The translations under genes were made by a program, and so were the position numbers. From Citrus sinensis (lineage: Eukaryota; Streptophyta; Magnoliopsida; Sapindales; Rutaceae), in the NCBI RefSeq assembly GCF_022201045.2, contig NC_068558.1, positions 310,001-374,000 on the forward strand: a DNA stretch of 64,000 nt. Direction: 5' to 3'. Shown piece by piece: positions 12,511 to 25,607 of the stretch. The first letter of the stretch is position 1; every line of letters begins with the position of its first letter. Under the pieces are notes generated by a model that was not told the origin of the DNA, ran no database searches, and saw only the letters and a program-made list of their open reading frames with translations.

Positions 12511-15174
12511 GTAATTTAAGGAAAAATTTTAGACGCTCTTAAAGCATTACTCGTTTGTCATGCATCTTTTGATATATAGGTATACTAGTTAATCATGAAA
12601 TGTTTATTCATGCATCTCAAAATTTGAATGAAAAGAAAACAATACCACTAGAGTACCCAAGTCTCACTCATACTTTATTAATTAATTAATTAATGTAAGT
12701 GTAACTCTGACTGTAATTTAATATTCTGGAGGTTTAATTTCTAATCACGTAACTAAAATTTACGTTATTTAAGTTGTTCCGTCTTCTTTTCCTTTTTTTT
12801 TACCGATGCATGGCTGTTAAATTCTCAATCTCGATCCCTTTTGTTTTCATCATATACTACACTATGATGTAACAAAATTTGAAGGCACCGCATCACATGC
12901 CGTCACCGTAACTATATTCAACAAAGCACAAGTTCATAAAGGAGTCATGCATTTAAATTAATAAAATAAACACCACGAATTGCTCTGGTTTATTGTTGAA
13001 GCAATATATATATATATATATATAGCGGTCAAAACATTTATTAATCACTATATTTGATAAACATGCTTGAATTCATCAAGGTAATTAAAAGTTTAATTCA
13101 ATTTCTCTTATAAACATGATTAGATACAATACAAAAAGAATTGCTTCGCATGGAAACTTCAGCAATATCACCTAACATAATCTCATTATTAAAATACTTA
13201 ATTAATTAGCCAGTCTCGTGGATATCTAATCTCTGCGGTATATAATTACTACAAGTGTGTGCCGTCACAATACACGTCATTTACAACTATAAAGCATTTG
13301 GGGAAATTTGTCAACTGGGGGGGTTAATTTTTTTAATAATAATAATAAAAAAAAATTGGAATTGCAATTACAACTAACAACAACAACACTGAAGGTGATA
13401 AGGAGATGAGATGTCTAGTGCAGGTTAGTAAGAAGTGGTTGCTTCGTCAATTGCAGTCCAAAATCATGATTATGAATAGAATTTAGATGAATAACGATCA
13501 TGATTAGGGCTAAGACACAAAGACACCCCATAACAGAACACACATGTAATGCTATGTTAGTGCTACCGTTATAGAAAGAAAGGGAAAAATATATATATTT
13601 TATATTTATATTTATCTTGCAATTATCGATAAGCAACCAGTGTCAAAAGTGTATGTCGGTAAAAATAATTACATTAGGATATAGTCTCTTAGCAATATTC
13701 TCAAATTAATCATCATCAATGGAAATATGGTAAGTGTTGGTCTAGGCCACATGGACTTCAAGAACGTTAGGTTAGTGACTTAGGTTGTTAAATGTGGATT
13801 GATGTAATTACGTTCTTTTGTCTCCTTTTATTAATTTTCTATGTTTGCTGATAAAATGGAGTGTCGCCTTGACTCCTTTCATGATTCCCAAAATCCCATG
13901 TAGTGCTTTTCATAGATTGGCCTTGAAATTAGAAGAAAATTACCGAGGAACTAATTATACCACTACACATGAAGCCATGACTTTAGTCGGGGTTAGAGCA
14001 AAGTGCTTTGTCCATCAATTTGATATGATAGGCTAGCATGCATCCTTCTTATTATTATTTTTTTTTAAAAAAAAATTCATTAGAGAGTTTTAAGTTAAAA
14101 GTTTTAATTACATCGTAGAAATTTGTTTTCTAGTGCCTAGGTTGTCCAATAATATTGTTGGAAAATTTAGATGATTAATGTTGGTTCGTTTATTTACCTA
14201 ATAAAATAGTTTTGTAATACTGGTAAAGATTCATTTAGTATTAATATTTATTTAATTCTTATATTTTAAAATATATCTCAAAATAATTCTATAATTAAAT
14301 TAAAGAATTCCTGCAATTACTTTTTGTTTGCTTTTATAATAATATTTCTCTTTTTGAGACATTAATAAAAAAAATTAAATTACTAAATTAACCCTAACAA
14401 GTAAAATAAAAACATTTATTTAAATTAATTTTTATGGAAGCTTCTCCATGTACCATTTGGACACTTGGCTGTTGGCACTGTCTATCCCTAGTCAGATTAT
14501 ACTATCGTCTTCATCTTCAGTCATCACTTGGAATATGAACATCTTCATTATCACTCTCACAATTTGACATGCAGTCATCTATCAAACCTGAAATTAACTT
14601 CACGTTGGCTATCCGACTTAGCAATATCTCCATCAGATTCTATATCATAAAAATGATATTTTTTTATTAAATAACCAATCAAGTTTAATGAAAATAATTT
14701 CTTCTCAATTACAAGCTCATTCCAATACTAATATTAAGCTATGAAAACAACCATGAAAATACAGAAACCGTTCAACTTTAACATGCCAAAAATAAATGAG
14801 TTTTTAGTTTTGTTAAGAAATATGATTCAATGACAGAGAAAAAAAAAAGAAAAAGATTTTTTTTCATCGCAATACACATGCAAGATAAAAATAATAAATA
14901 AAAAAGACCCAACACGAGGCATACCAATAGAATGAGCCAAATTTCTTCATTATTGCTTCTAACCTATCTTACAAGGACAATGATTTTCCAATAGAATAGC
15001 ATCTTATGGAATTTATTATTAGAGATTTTTTCATTTCAAAATTATATAGATGGTTAAAACATGTTTTTAGCCTTAGAAATCTAGGTTATTGTAATATAAT
15101 TTTTTATTTTAAATTTTATCAATGAAAAGTATAATTTTACCCTCAACACTAAAATATGAGAACTAAATGAGCAC
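12511..15174. other. Intergenic; AT-rich, possible eroded MITE
   Basis: Contains an (AT)n run at 13003-13024 and an ATTA repeat near 12680. About 14215-15160 carries phrases resembling the MULE-MITE arms (CATTTAGT near 14232; ACTAAATGAGC near 15162, inverted), so it may be an old, diverged copy. No gene recognised; the short frames at 13415-13636 and 13818-14036 have no recognisable content. Confidence 0.4.
13003..13024. repeat. (AT)n microsatellite
   Basis: About 11 AT units. Confidence 0.9.
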
Positions 15175-15360
15175 TAATTACGGGTGGGCTATTTGAGCCT
15201 TCCAATTTACTCTCTCCATTTTCTTTTTAGTTAAAAAATTTATTATATAAATAATTTTTGAAAAATTACTTAATCAATGTTTTCTTCTCTTTCTCTTCTC
15301 AATTTTATAAATTCTAATAAGTTTATTTAGATATATTCTTTTAGTTACAAATAATTGATG

Positions 15361-16038
15361 CAATAAAACTTCTATATAGTCATATTGTTGGAACTGGAGA
15401 AATTTATTCTTATAAAGAGGTTATAACTCAATAGAGGTATAGTACAAAAATTATTATCTTTACTTAATTATCCCTAATGCAAGTGACATAGAGGTAAATT
15501 ATGTCATGTATTAATAATGAAATGGATGTTAATGTCTTCATCAAACATCCAAGTGAACGACAAGTTGGGTATGCTTTAACTGAAGAAGAAATTATCGATG
15601 CAATTAGACAAGAAGAGCAAGGGGATAATCCTGAGGATGACAGTACAAAAATACAAAAAGTTGTATGCCAGGAAGCTATAAACATACTTGAGAAGTTAGA
15701 AATATTTTGACTTCAAGAAGAAGATGTCTATGCTGACCAATTAATACATACCCATAAGTTGAAAGATATGGTTGCAACTTTAAAGAACAAATCATTGTCA
15801 GCAACTTTAGAAAGATATTTTGTTCCATCTTAATTATTTAATGTAACATGTCATATATTTTTGGAATATTATTACTATGTGGAGGTAAGTTTATTTAAAG
15901 CGTGAACTGCAAAAATATAACTTATTATAATGTAGAGTTTATTCCTAATTATAACTAGTCCCAAGTTGGGACCACCATTTTTTATTACTATGAAGAAATT
16001 ATTCCTATATAGAGTATTCTTATTTGGAGGTTCTACCG
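15361..16038 (+). mobile_element. pogo/Tigger-like DNA transposon, internally deleted (678 bp)
   Basis: Terminal text CAATAAAACTTCTATA at the left and the inverted GGAGGTTCTACCG at the right match the CAGTAAAACCTCTA-type ends of plant pogo-like elements. Most of its first 140 bp and last 200 bp are near-identical, in inverse orientation, to the copy at 42325-44357. Only the last part of the transposase remains. Pogo elements normally duplicate TA; here both flanks read TG, so the usual target is altered or the ends have drifted. Confidence 0.7.
15501..15831 (+). pseudogene. pogo-like (CENP-B family) transposase C-terminal remnant
   Basis: The frame gives an acidic tail of the plant Tigger/CENP-B transposase type: YALTEEEIIDAIRQEEQ, then a DDSTKIQKVVCQEAINILEKL helix. 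A TGA at 15708 interrupts it, and the frame then resumes with LQEEDVYADQLIHTHKLKDM and ends RYFVPS-stop at about 15831. In the sister copy (minus strand near 44030) the interrupted position reads TGG (Trp), so the stop is a point mutation. The DDE catalytic core and the DNA-binding domain are missing, so the copy could move only with help from an autonomous relative. Confidence 0.65.
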
Positions 16039-17859
16039 TGTCACTAACTAAAAAGAACAAAATCTACCATTCAAAAATAAACATTAACAAATTTTCATCA
16101 GCCATGAAAGTTCAAGAGCATAGAAATTATTTTTTACCAAACACAAAAACTAATAAAAATCAAGAAAAAAATTCTTATATATAGACAGTATGAAATAGAG
16201 ATCATGATATACTAAGAAGGATTAAAAAAAATGGATTAAAAAAAGAGTGAAATTGACTGTTTAGTTTACAGAATATCAGAATAGAGAGAGATAACATACA
16301 ATTGTAATGTAGAGAAAAAAAGAAATTAGTAAAGAGTACTTTTGAGATTTTTAAACTTTTAAGTTTTAATAAAAAATAATTTTAAAATAATTGTTGAGAA
16401 AAATTTGGTAAGTTTAAATAGTCCCACCCACTAATAACGAAGTATAAAGACAGACAGAATTTTACCCGGCTAAGTTTAATTAAAAAATAGTAAATATTGA
16501 GATGCTGATAGCACCGCAAGATTTGGTTCCGAGTCACCGTTCTTGCATCTAATATTCAATCAATTGCCGCCTGTAAAGCCAAAAATATTCTGATCTTACA
16601 TGAATTGACTTTATATATAGTCAACATCCATTTAATTTTCTGTAGCCACAAAAAAAAGTATAACTAGGTTGTTATCTTGTCTTTAACGATATATTTTCAT
16701 AAGAAAATACCTTAAGAAATGAAAATTTTGCTTTTATCGACTTTCATGAGCTTAAATTATTTTATTAATTGGCTGCTATTTGGAAAGACAGTGGCGTAAG
16801 CAATACAATGCATGCACGGTATTGGAAAGAGGAATTGGAACGTCCCATGATATGAACTTATTTGAGTTTTAATCTTTTGAAGTGGCAGTGTAAGCGACAT
16901 AATGCACATACCGTATTAGTAGGGAATCCTGATAAAAAAAGAAATGTAGTAAGACTTTTATTTGAGTCGGTTGTCAAATTGTATTGAGAAAGCTTATCAT
17001 AATTTATTTCCGCCGGGATGATATATACAGTGTTGATCTGGTTTAGGATTTAGGATTTTATTAAACTTCAATAAAGCTATTAAACTGTATAATTATTAGA
17101 TTTCACGAACATTACACTATTATAGTTTAATAACTTTCTCGAATTTTAACAAATTCATGATGCTGTATTGGAACATTTATATGTGCGTATGTGTATGTAT
17201 GTACGTGTGTATCTATAATACAAATCTTCATTCATAGAGCGCAAAACCTGGCACTTTTAGCAATACAATGTTATTTGTCGCGGAAAAAAGCTGCTGCTAC
17301 CACTTTTACCTTTTTAAATAATGAGCTTTTTTTCCCTTTAATTTTGTGTAGTTATCACTTTAACATTTATGAAATGTAATGATTAAATAATGAAGTGCGA
17401 AGCTTGGAAGCTTTATCTGATCTGAGAACGAAATTAATGTTGTGTTTCCGGCACCGGCAGTGAACAAAAATTAGAGAAAAAGATCACGCGAAGCTCTTTA
17501 CTGTTCTTTTTCTTGCGCTATTGAGAAACATAGCTATGCCAAAAGCAGTAAGTAATAAAATGACACGTGCTCCTTTCAAACTATATATTGTTCATGATAT
17601 CTGTTGTCCGGTGGTTGGTCATTGCAATGAAAGTGTAAGAAATTAAGTTCAAAGTAGAGGACGGATAAAAAAAAAAGAGAAGAAAATTAACTTGAAGTTA
17701 TATACAGAGAAAAGCCATGATGCGTGGTTTCCGAAAGAGGGGGCGGGGGCCATATTGAAAGCTCAGTGGCTCCGAACCCATCATATATTTATCTCCAATC
17801 TCTATCCTGAGGGATAGCTCTTGTCGTTTGATGAGGTGGTTGCACAAGTAAAACAAGTC

Positions 17860-17865
<6 letters not shown>

Positions 17866-17891
<26 letters not shown>

Positions 17892-17892
17892 A
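17866..17892. repeat. (AT)n microsatellite upstream of NAC gene
   Basis: About 13 AT units, roughly 615 bp before the NAC start codon. Confidence 0.9.
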
Positions 17893-18294
17893 GAAGAAAA
17901 AGGAAAAAGGAAAAATAGAGCACGAGAGATTCTTTCAACTTTCAAGATAAATATAAGTGGTGGTTTCAGGTGGTTTTCAAATAGATATTAAGGTCGAAGG
18001 TCACAGTTTAGATGGAGGCGTGCCCCCCGCTTCCACATGTAAATATATTTTACTTGATTATTATTGTTATTTTTATTTTAAAAAATAAAAGTTAAATTGT
18101 TGCCCTCCAACGGGTGTCCCCACAGTTAGTACCTATATTAATTGTGGGCCCTCTTTAAATTTCTCTCTCTTTAGTCTTCAGTAGTTAAATTTTTTAGGTG
18201 GTTGGTGCTCTTCTGGAAGACCAAGTACACAAATGGCCATGATACCTAAACTTTTTCATGCATGTTTTGGACCATTCTCATGCCCTACCTCTAT

Positions 18295-18300
18295 TATAAA
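18295..18300 (+). promoter_or_regulatory. Candidate TATA box of NAC gene
   Basis: TATAAA in a locally G+C-poor setting about 210 bp before the start codon; the only good TATA motif at a plausible distance. Inferred from position only. Confidence 0.35.
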
Positions 18301-18507
18301 TTATCATTCATTTGCAATTTCATTTTACGCACAACATCACCAGCCCTACACTTTGTTTGTTGTCCTTAATTCATTTCTCTTTCCAGCTACCTAGCAGCAG
18401 CTTCTCTAGTTTCTCTTTGAGCCCACTAGCCAGTATGATCTAAAGAAAAGATATATATGCATATATCTTTCACTTTAATTGATTATTTGAAATAAGTTAG
18501 CTAGATA

Positions 18508-20108
18508 ATGCTAGAAGATATGAATCTATCCATTAATGGCCAGTCTCAAGTTCCTCCGGGGTTTCGGTTTCATCCAACGGAAGAGGAACTTCTCCATTAC
18601 TATCTGAGGAAGAAAGTGGCCTATGAAAAGATTGACCTCGATGTCATTCGCGAAGTTGATCTTAACAAACTTGAGCCTTGGGACATACAAGGTACCGTAC
18701 GTAACATCATTATCTTCATCGCATCGCATCTCATCTCTATAATTAATTGATTACTTGATATATATGTTTCTTGGTCTTTATATAAATGATATTCATGGGA
18801 TTTTTTAATTTGGTTTTTGTAGAAAAGTGCAAAATAGGATCAACGCCACAGAACGATTGGTACTTTTTCAGTCACAAGGACAAGAAATATCCGACAGGGA
18901 CAAGAACAAACCGAGCAACGGCGGCTGGATTCTGGAAGGCGACCGGCCGAGACAAGATCATTTACAGTGGATTTAGAAGAATCGGATTAAGAAAGACCCT
19001 TGTATTTTACAAGGGACGAGCTCCCCACGGACAAAAGTCTGACTGGATCATGCACGAGTACAGACTCGAAGAAAGCAATAACCAGCAGCAAGATATAATC
19101 ATTAATGTAAGAATGAATACTCCCAACATAATTCAAATTAAATTAAAAGGACCTCCTATTTCTCTTCGTTAATTAATTAATTTCTTTAATCTAGCTATTT
19201 AATTTAATTACTTAAAGGTAATTAAGTTTCTTATATCTTAATAACACAATAGATTAATTATAAGCATGTATTTATGCATATGTGAACAGATCCAGCCATC
19301 GAATTCATCAATAATGGGAGAGTCGTCGGAGTCCATTCCTGAAGATGGATGGGTGGTTTGCCGAGTATTTAGAAAGAAGAATTATCAGAAAACCCTAGAG
19401 AGCCCTAGGACAATAACCTCCACTTCAGTAATGGATTCAAATAATAAGTCGCACATGCTGATTGGTTCCAGCAACGATGCTGTCCTCAATCAATTACTTT
19501 TATACATGGGATCAGGCTCTTGCAAGATGGAGAAAGTTAACGGCGGCTCATCATCAAACACCACGATCATGAACAGCAACGATGACGATGATGACGACAT
19601 GAGAATAACGCTTACTGCAAATATCAATAATAATAACTCAAGCATCACCGAGTTACTTCAAGAACGATTCATGCATCTTCCTAGGCTTGAGCTGGACGGC
19701 CCATCAATCCCCATCAACAGTACTTCTCCCTTTGACCAAGACCGTATGTTGAAATCTTGCTATCAAACAGTTGATGATTTAGCTCTCACTGGAACTGCTG
19801 AGGCTGCAGGCATTGGCTGTGGCGCCTCTGATACAACCAAAAGTACCGGCCTCAATGACTGGGTTGCTCTTGATAGGCTTGTGGCATCTCAGCTTAATGG
19901 TCAGGTTATTGACTCATCAAAGCAGCAGCTATCTTGTTTTAGTGACTCTAATGCGGTTTTCAATTTTTGTCCTGGCGATCATGATCATTTACATAATTCA
20001 CAGAGATCAAATCAAGTCTATAACAACGACAATGATCTGTGGAGCAGCTTCACCAAATCATCATCATCACCGTCATCATCAGACCCATTATGCCACTTGT
20101 CGGTATAA
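18508..20108 (+). CDS. NST1: NAC transcription factor, NST/SND1 secondary-wall type (3 exons, 428 aa)
   Basis: Exons 18508-18691, 18823-19106 and 19290-20108 are joined by GT-AG introns with the frame preserved. The protein opens with [19 protein letters not shown] after four extra residues. It carries the full NAC domain (about residues 14-180): [81 protein letters not shown] and [16 protein letters not shown]. The intron positions within the domain are those usual for NAC genes. The C-terminal activation region has an Asp run, [11 protein letters not shown] near residue 345, and a Ser-rich DPLCHLSV end. Together these match the NST1/NST3 (ANAC043/ANAC012) clade, nuclear activators that switch on MYB46-type regulators and cellulose, xylan and lignin genes in fibres. 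NST1 versus NST2/NST3 orthology is not settled; the [11 protein letters not shown] tail favours NST1. Confidence 0.93.
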
Positions 20109-23100
20109 CAGCAGCATTACTGACCAAGAAGATACGTTCCTACCAGTTTACATATATATATATATATTTTAGAATGAAGCCTCCTGAATGAAGTCTAGGT
20201 ATATATGTCATTAGATAATACGTGTATCGCACAAATAAATAAATCATAGACCATTTTGTCTAATATATATTCACCGTTGTTATGGGTGCTGAGACAAACT
20301 CTTTCTACCTATGTAATCATATCAAAATGGCTTAAGGTCTTTCCCGATTTCGTTAACAATATTGAAAAGCTCGACAAGTTAATTATATCACATTGTTGAC
20401 TTTTTAAAGCAGCTAGGATTTGGGTCTCACTCACATGAATAACGATACCCACTTCCACTTGGCTGGGTCGCATTGGTAAAAGGTCATTCCCATTTAATCA
20501 ATTCGTTATTGTGCTGTCGAAGATGAGTGAGATCATGGGGTCTCACCTAACGTTACCGTAAGTATCTTGTGAAGATCAACACACACAGATATTTTTATAT
20601 AGTTGTTGCCTAATGCAACCCATTCTCAATTTTCTCCCCACTCAAGTGAGCAAGATCCAAATTTCAGACTTCTCGTTTTCATCCAAGAAATTTGAGATTT
20701 TACTAATATATAATTTAACAAATAAATACACTCATGAAAAAGTTGACTAGCTTTGTAATATATATAGTTCATATGAATTTAATAGACATACCATATGTGC
20801 TTTTCTTATCCTTGGTTGAAATTGGACTTATAAGTATTATTTAATAAGAAAATGAATTTTTTTTTCTTTCAAAGGGACAAAATGTTCATTACAGTGAAAG
20901 TTGATCGAATGACAGAAAACAAAAAAAGCATGATATAACATGAAAATTTATTGGTTATAGAGGTTACAATAGTACGTTTAAGCATATCGCATTATATTTT
21001 ACGAAGCAACTCTCTGGATGAGTATGCACTCACGTGTTGCGATAAAATTATAGATGTATAGAATCAACTGAATAAAATAATAGGATATCTAGCCTTCTCG
21101 GTTTATACCTTTGATTTTTTAATTTTTTTAAAGCTACAAAAAATAAATGTTATTGTTTAAGGAATATTGAGGGCACGTGATCAAGACAATTAATGTTGCA
21201 GAACTTGAAAACTACACGAAGTTCCCAAATTTGTAAAAGAAATTTTTGCGTAAAAATTATTGTAATTTGACTAATTCCGTAGAGTTTCATCTAAGATGGC
21301 AAAACGCTGAGTAGAGACTCAAAAGTGATCATTCTTCACAATCAACATTTGAATTTGGGTTAATTTGAGACGAAACTCGAGAGATGTTGAAAGCTAACAT
21401 TTCTCAACAAAACATGTTGCCATGCTAGCATACAGAGAAAGCGTTTGGTTCCATTTTTTCCTACACAAATGTTGCTTGTTTAAGACTCAAAAACAAAAAA
21501 ACTATAGCTTAATTCACATCATAGGATTATTCCTTGAATTATGATACACATTATAATATTTAATCTTAAATGATGTAACATGTAATGTATTATTCACTAA
21601 ATAGCTGATGATTTTTTTTATAAATTTTAAGCGAATGAATTACATTATTTCACCGACTTAAAATTAGAATGCCTAGCTTATTTCTTTAGTGTAATTAAGA
21701 AGCATTTTTTGGAAATTTATTATCAGTTATAAATTTAAAGCATTCATTAGCGCTATTGATCTATCGTGTTGTCGATTTATGAATAATATAGCTTTACGTT
21801 ACTTGCTGACCTTCTTGCATGTTCACATAAATTCGTCAAACATTTAAAATCATTCAACAACGTTAATTAATTAATACTGATCCCCGCTTTTACAGTAAAA
21901 CCAAAGAGATATCATATCAATGTCCAATGGTGGTGGTTTCTTCTACATGGAAACTGCATCCGATCATAGAATCTCAACAAAATAAGTCAATAACATACTT
22001 ATAGAAAAAAAAATTATATTTACAAAAAGCCAGATTGCTGAACTGCCAGAAAACATACTGGAAAGTTGCCAACTTCAATGGTCTCATTTTATGTATTAAC
22101 CCAATTTATAGCAAAGATACCTAAACATTTTGAAATTTTTTTTAATTAACTTATAATCATAACTATTGAAATTAATAATGGGGTTTAATATCAGCAATTA
22201 TAATAATGGGTTCCTTCAATATTGGTGGCTTAAGATATGTTACCTAAGTAGTTAACTACCGTGTGATGTGCTTCTATGTATTATATATAATATTTTAATG
22301 TTTCTCTAAATAAGATTCATGAATTTTTTATTATAATAATTATATTTTGATTTTCATATTTTATCATTGGAAGTGTATTTTGAGAATATAGAGGAAATCA
22401 ATTTGAATTTCGCGAATAAATCGGCGCAAGATTAATGATTTAAGGAAACAAATTGTGCGTTACAATTTAAGTATTCACGTGAAGCCCAGAAGAAGCAAAT
22501 GGCTATAATGTAATTAAAATATTGGGCTTAAAAATTAAAAGTAAATGATGTGCACGTGAATTAAGAGGAAATTGAAAATTTGGTGCATCTAATTTAAATC
22601 ATTTCTAACCTAAGGATTTGAGCAAGGCGGCTTCAACATTTTTAGTTAAGAAGCAAAAGCCGGGAGAAAGCGGAGAAGGAGCAATTGCATGAGGAGAATC
22701 CGATAGCAAGAAAAGCCGATCGAAGACATAATTGAGTTTCATTTCTTTTTCAACTCCTTTGTTTGAATGTTCGCCATTAAATTTATAGATTTTCTTAATT
22801 TTGTGATGAAATAATTTATTTTATTAGAGTAAGGATATAGTCTTACTATGAAGATTTATTTCCATAAATTTGTGTTTTTGTTAGTTTATTATTCTATAAT
22901 TAAGAGTTTATTATTGTGCTCAAAGTTTTTAAATATCTTACCAATATTTAAATAATTTTAGGATACATAATAAGATCGAGAGAATATTTATATGATTTTG
23001 GTCTGCGTAATGGATACCATGAATTACATAGAAGATAGTGATGTGCTAACCTCATTCATGCAAATTTATTTAAGAGTTTCCATAGAACTTATCAAATCTT

Positions 23101-25070
23101 TACATATATAAATTCACATAAAGATGTAGTGGCTTAATAGTTTTTAGGATATTCTTGATATTAATTGAGAGAGGGTATTAAATAGATTAGGGAAATTCTC
23201 AGTCAACATGGGTAATAATTTTTAATAATATAGATGTAGAGATTAAATTGGATTGATTATGGTAAATTCATATGTTCTATTGTCTTAATCTCTTGATGAT
23301 TTTTGTTACTACTTCCATCTTTATTTTAATTTTAATTGCTTTATTTTATTTTAGTTTTCAACTCTACTCATCATTATATTACTTTTCTCAAAAAATACGC
23401 TTGCTAATTGATGCAACACCCTATATTAGGATTATTAAATCAAGAGTCATAGAACAGAAGTAAAATTAGTATTAGGATTAATTAATGTTGACATCCCTAA
23501 ACGAGAATGAATTTAAATTCTATTTAAACCAAATAAAGATATCACTTTAATTTAGTGTTTTAATTAACTTGTAAGTATGTCCCATAATCTGAATAGTACT
23601 GTCAGATAATTATCTTTTATTAAATTTTATTTATATCTAATTATTTAACAGTGTTCAAATTGTGGAGTATGAATACTGCCCAAAAAAATTTTGATTCCAT
23701 AATTTACATCATTTCATTTTGAAAAGAGACTTGAATTATGTGTTTTGTAAAATTGGACTCAATGATAAAGGATGCTTACCTCAATAAGCTCACTATATTT
23801 GGATAAAGGACAATATACCCAATTTTTTTAAAAAAAAAATTGAAAAACAACTCACAAACAGATATGTATCATTCGGACAACTTATTAATTTTCCATGTGA
23901 CGGCCGGTTGGAAGTGTTGTGGATTCCTTATGCCTAAGACAATATTTATCGGCGGCTTACAAATCGCATTTTAATAAGTACTATCAACATCTAAGTTAAT
24001 ATGTTGTGAAGATATTAACAGTTAATTATCTAATAATTTAGCAGAAGAAGATATTCACTGTTCAGGATATTCCCCACAGTCAAGTGCATCTAATACAAAG
24101 TATTTATAAACCTAAATAATTGATTGACGATTAGGTCAAATTAATCCATTATTTAAATCTGATTTTCGTCGGAATACTTATTGCATTCGTTCACAATTCA
24201 ATGCTCTTTTAACACACCAACTCAACGGTAAAAGTAATGCTACATACTTATCCGGTAAGGGTCACCGATTATCATTTGTTATATATAATGTTGGGTCTTA
24301 TGAAGTTACAACATATCTAACTTACATTTACTTATAATTATTTCTTTTGTATGACTCAATTGCTGTTAATCAAACAATTAAATGGTCATAAAAAACTACT
24401 TATGGTTTGATGTGAGTTATATATATTGTAACTTAGTTACTGTTTTTAATTCCCCTAGAATTGGCCTGGGGAGCAACTGCCCCAAACGGGTCTTAAATGT
24501 TAACTGATTTTATTATCAATTATTAATATGATAAAATATCTAACACTGCATGATATGTCAAATGTCACACATCATTTAAGATACAACTATGTATCTCAAT
24601 ATATGTATGTATCTTAAGTTTGTAACATTACCGATTGCTTATATGCTCACCGAAACAATCATAATTCTTAAGGAAATTAACCAAAATGCCATTTGCTTTG
24701 TGAAATTAACCATTTCTTCTTCATGTCTTAAATATTGTAAATTAAGCTCTTCACATCAGTGTTAAACAATTCTTATTCAATCTATTTGTAATAGAAAAAA
24801 TTTGATAGGTAAAAGATGAATGGATGTTGACATAAATTTAGAGAGACAAATGTAACAATTAATAGAATTATTATTAACATAAAAATGATTTTGATTAATG
24901 TCATCAAATAAAACAGGAGTTTCAGTCAAGAGTGAAGCTATTGGCATCCTTTCATATCCTTACGAAACTCTATTTCAAATAATATTACAGTTAGAGACAA
25001 ATAAGAATTAAATACACATAGATTTCATTTTCCAACAAATTACTTACATTCGCAACCAATCCTTTTTTTT
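20109..25070. other. Long AT-rich intergenic stretch; one LTR-like remnant
   Basis: The NAC 3' region is followed by 5 kb without a recognisable coding domain. AATAAA motifs near 20236 could serve NAC 3'-end formation. A possible LTR remnant is listed separately (22385-23462). The open frame at 23272-23463 is hydrophobic and AT-driven with no recognisable family. Confidence 0.45.
22385..23462 (+). mobile_element. Possible LTR retrotransposon (Tat/Ogre-type LTR) remnant
   Basis: The order of phrases resembles the non-coding LTR of plant Tat-lineage gypsy elements. A purine-rich GAAGAAGCAAATGG stretch (about 22489) is followed by GCCGGGAGAAAGCGGAG (22660) and by a long T/A-rich segment that includes GATTAGGGAAATTCTCAGTC and TTATTTTAATTTTAATTGC. 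No terminal TG/CA pair, coding domain or target-site duplication could be fixed, so this is a pattern-based suggestion. Confidence 0.28.
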
Positions 25071-25607
25071 AGGGTAAAAACCCATTTAAGCCCTGTATTT
25101 TAAGATTAGTATCCATTTAGTCCTTATTTTTTTAAAAATGTCTCGAAACATCCATGTCGTTAAAGTATTGATACCCATACCGTTATTTTTTATTTCTTTT
25201 GGCTTACTTTTATAATATTACCCTTTTATAATAATTTTTTTGTTTGGACATTAATAAAAAAATTAAATTACTAATTTAATGCTAAAAAATTCTATTAATT
25301 TTTAATTGTCAAAAATTTAATTGTCAAAAATTGTATGCAAACTACCAAGTGCGCAAATGGTGCTTGCAAAAAAATTAATATAATTTTTTAGGGTTAAATT
25401 GGTAATTTAATTATTATTTTTTATTAATATCCAAACAAAAAAATTATTATAAAAGGGTAATTTTGTAAAAGTAAACCAAAAGAAATAAAAAGTAACGGTA
25501 GGGGTATCAATACTTTAATGACATAGATGTTTCGAGGCATTTTTAAAAATATAGGGACTAAATGGACACTAATCTTAAAATACAGGGACTAAATGGGCTT
25601 TTGCCCT
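25071..25607. mobile_element. MULE-type MITE, 537 bp, with well-preserved long TIRs
   Basis: The left arm from 25071 (AGGGTAAAAACCCATTTAAG...) and the right arm ending at 25607 are almost perfect inverted repeats for the first 50 bp. Similarity persists through most of each half, so the element would fold into one long hairpin. It is the same family as the interrupted copy at 9939-11506. The flanking 9-mers CTTTTTTTT and TTTTATTTT are only a partial match because of the T-rich target. No coding capacity. Confidence 0.85.

Larger units (their letters stand above)
15175..16435. mobile_element. Possible TIR element that hosts the pogo-like copy
   Basis: Left text around 15181 (GGGTGGGCTATTTGAG) is matched in inverted orientation near 16405-16425 (the complement of GGGTGGGACTATTTAAA). 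Both inner flanks are rich in TTTCTTCTCTTTCTC-type pyrimidine text. The pogo-like copy sits almost centrally between the arms, suggesting an older TIR element of about 580 bp was its target. The arms are imperfect and no target-site duplication is certain. Confidence 0.35.
16039..18507. other. Intergenic and NAC promoter region
   Basis: No gene recognised. An (AT)n run lies at 17866-17892. TATAAA at 18295-18300 is about 210 bp before the NAC start codon and is a reasonable core promoter, giving a leader of roughly 180 nt. The stretch 18150-18500 is pyrimidine-rich, as is common for plant leaders. Confidence 0.4.

Noticed and set aside
23272..23463. Hydrophobic 63-aa frame
   Set aside because: T-rich text commonly gives such frames; it lies within a probable LTR remnant and has no recognisable family.
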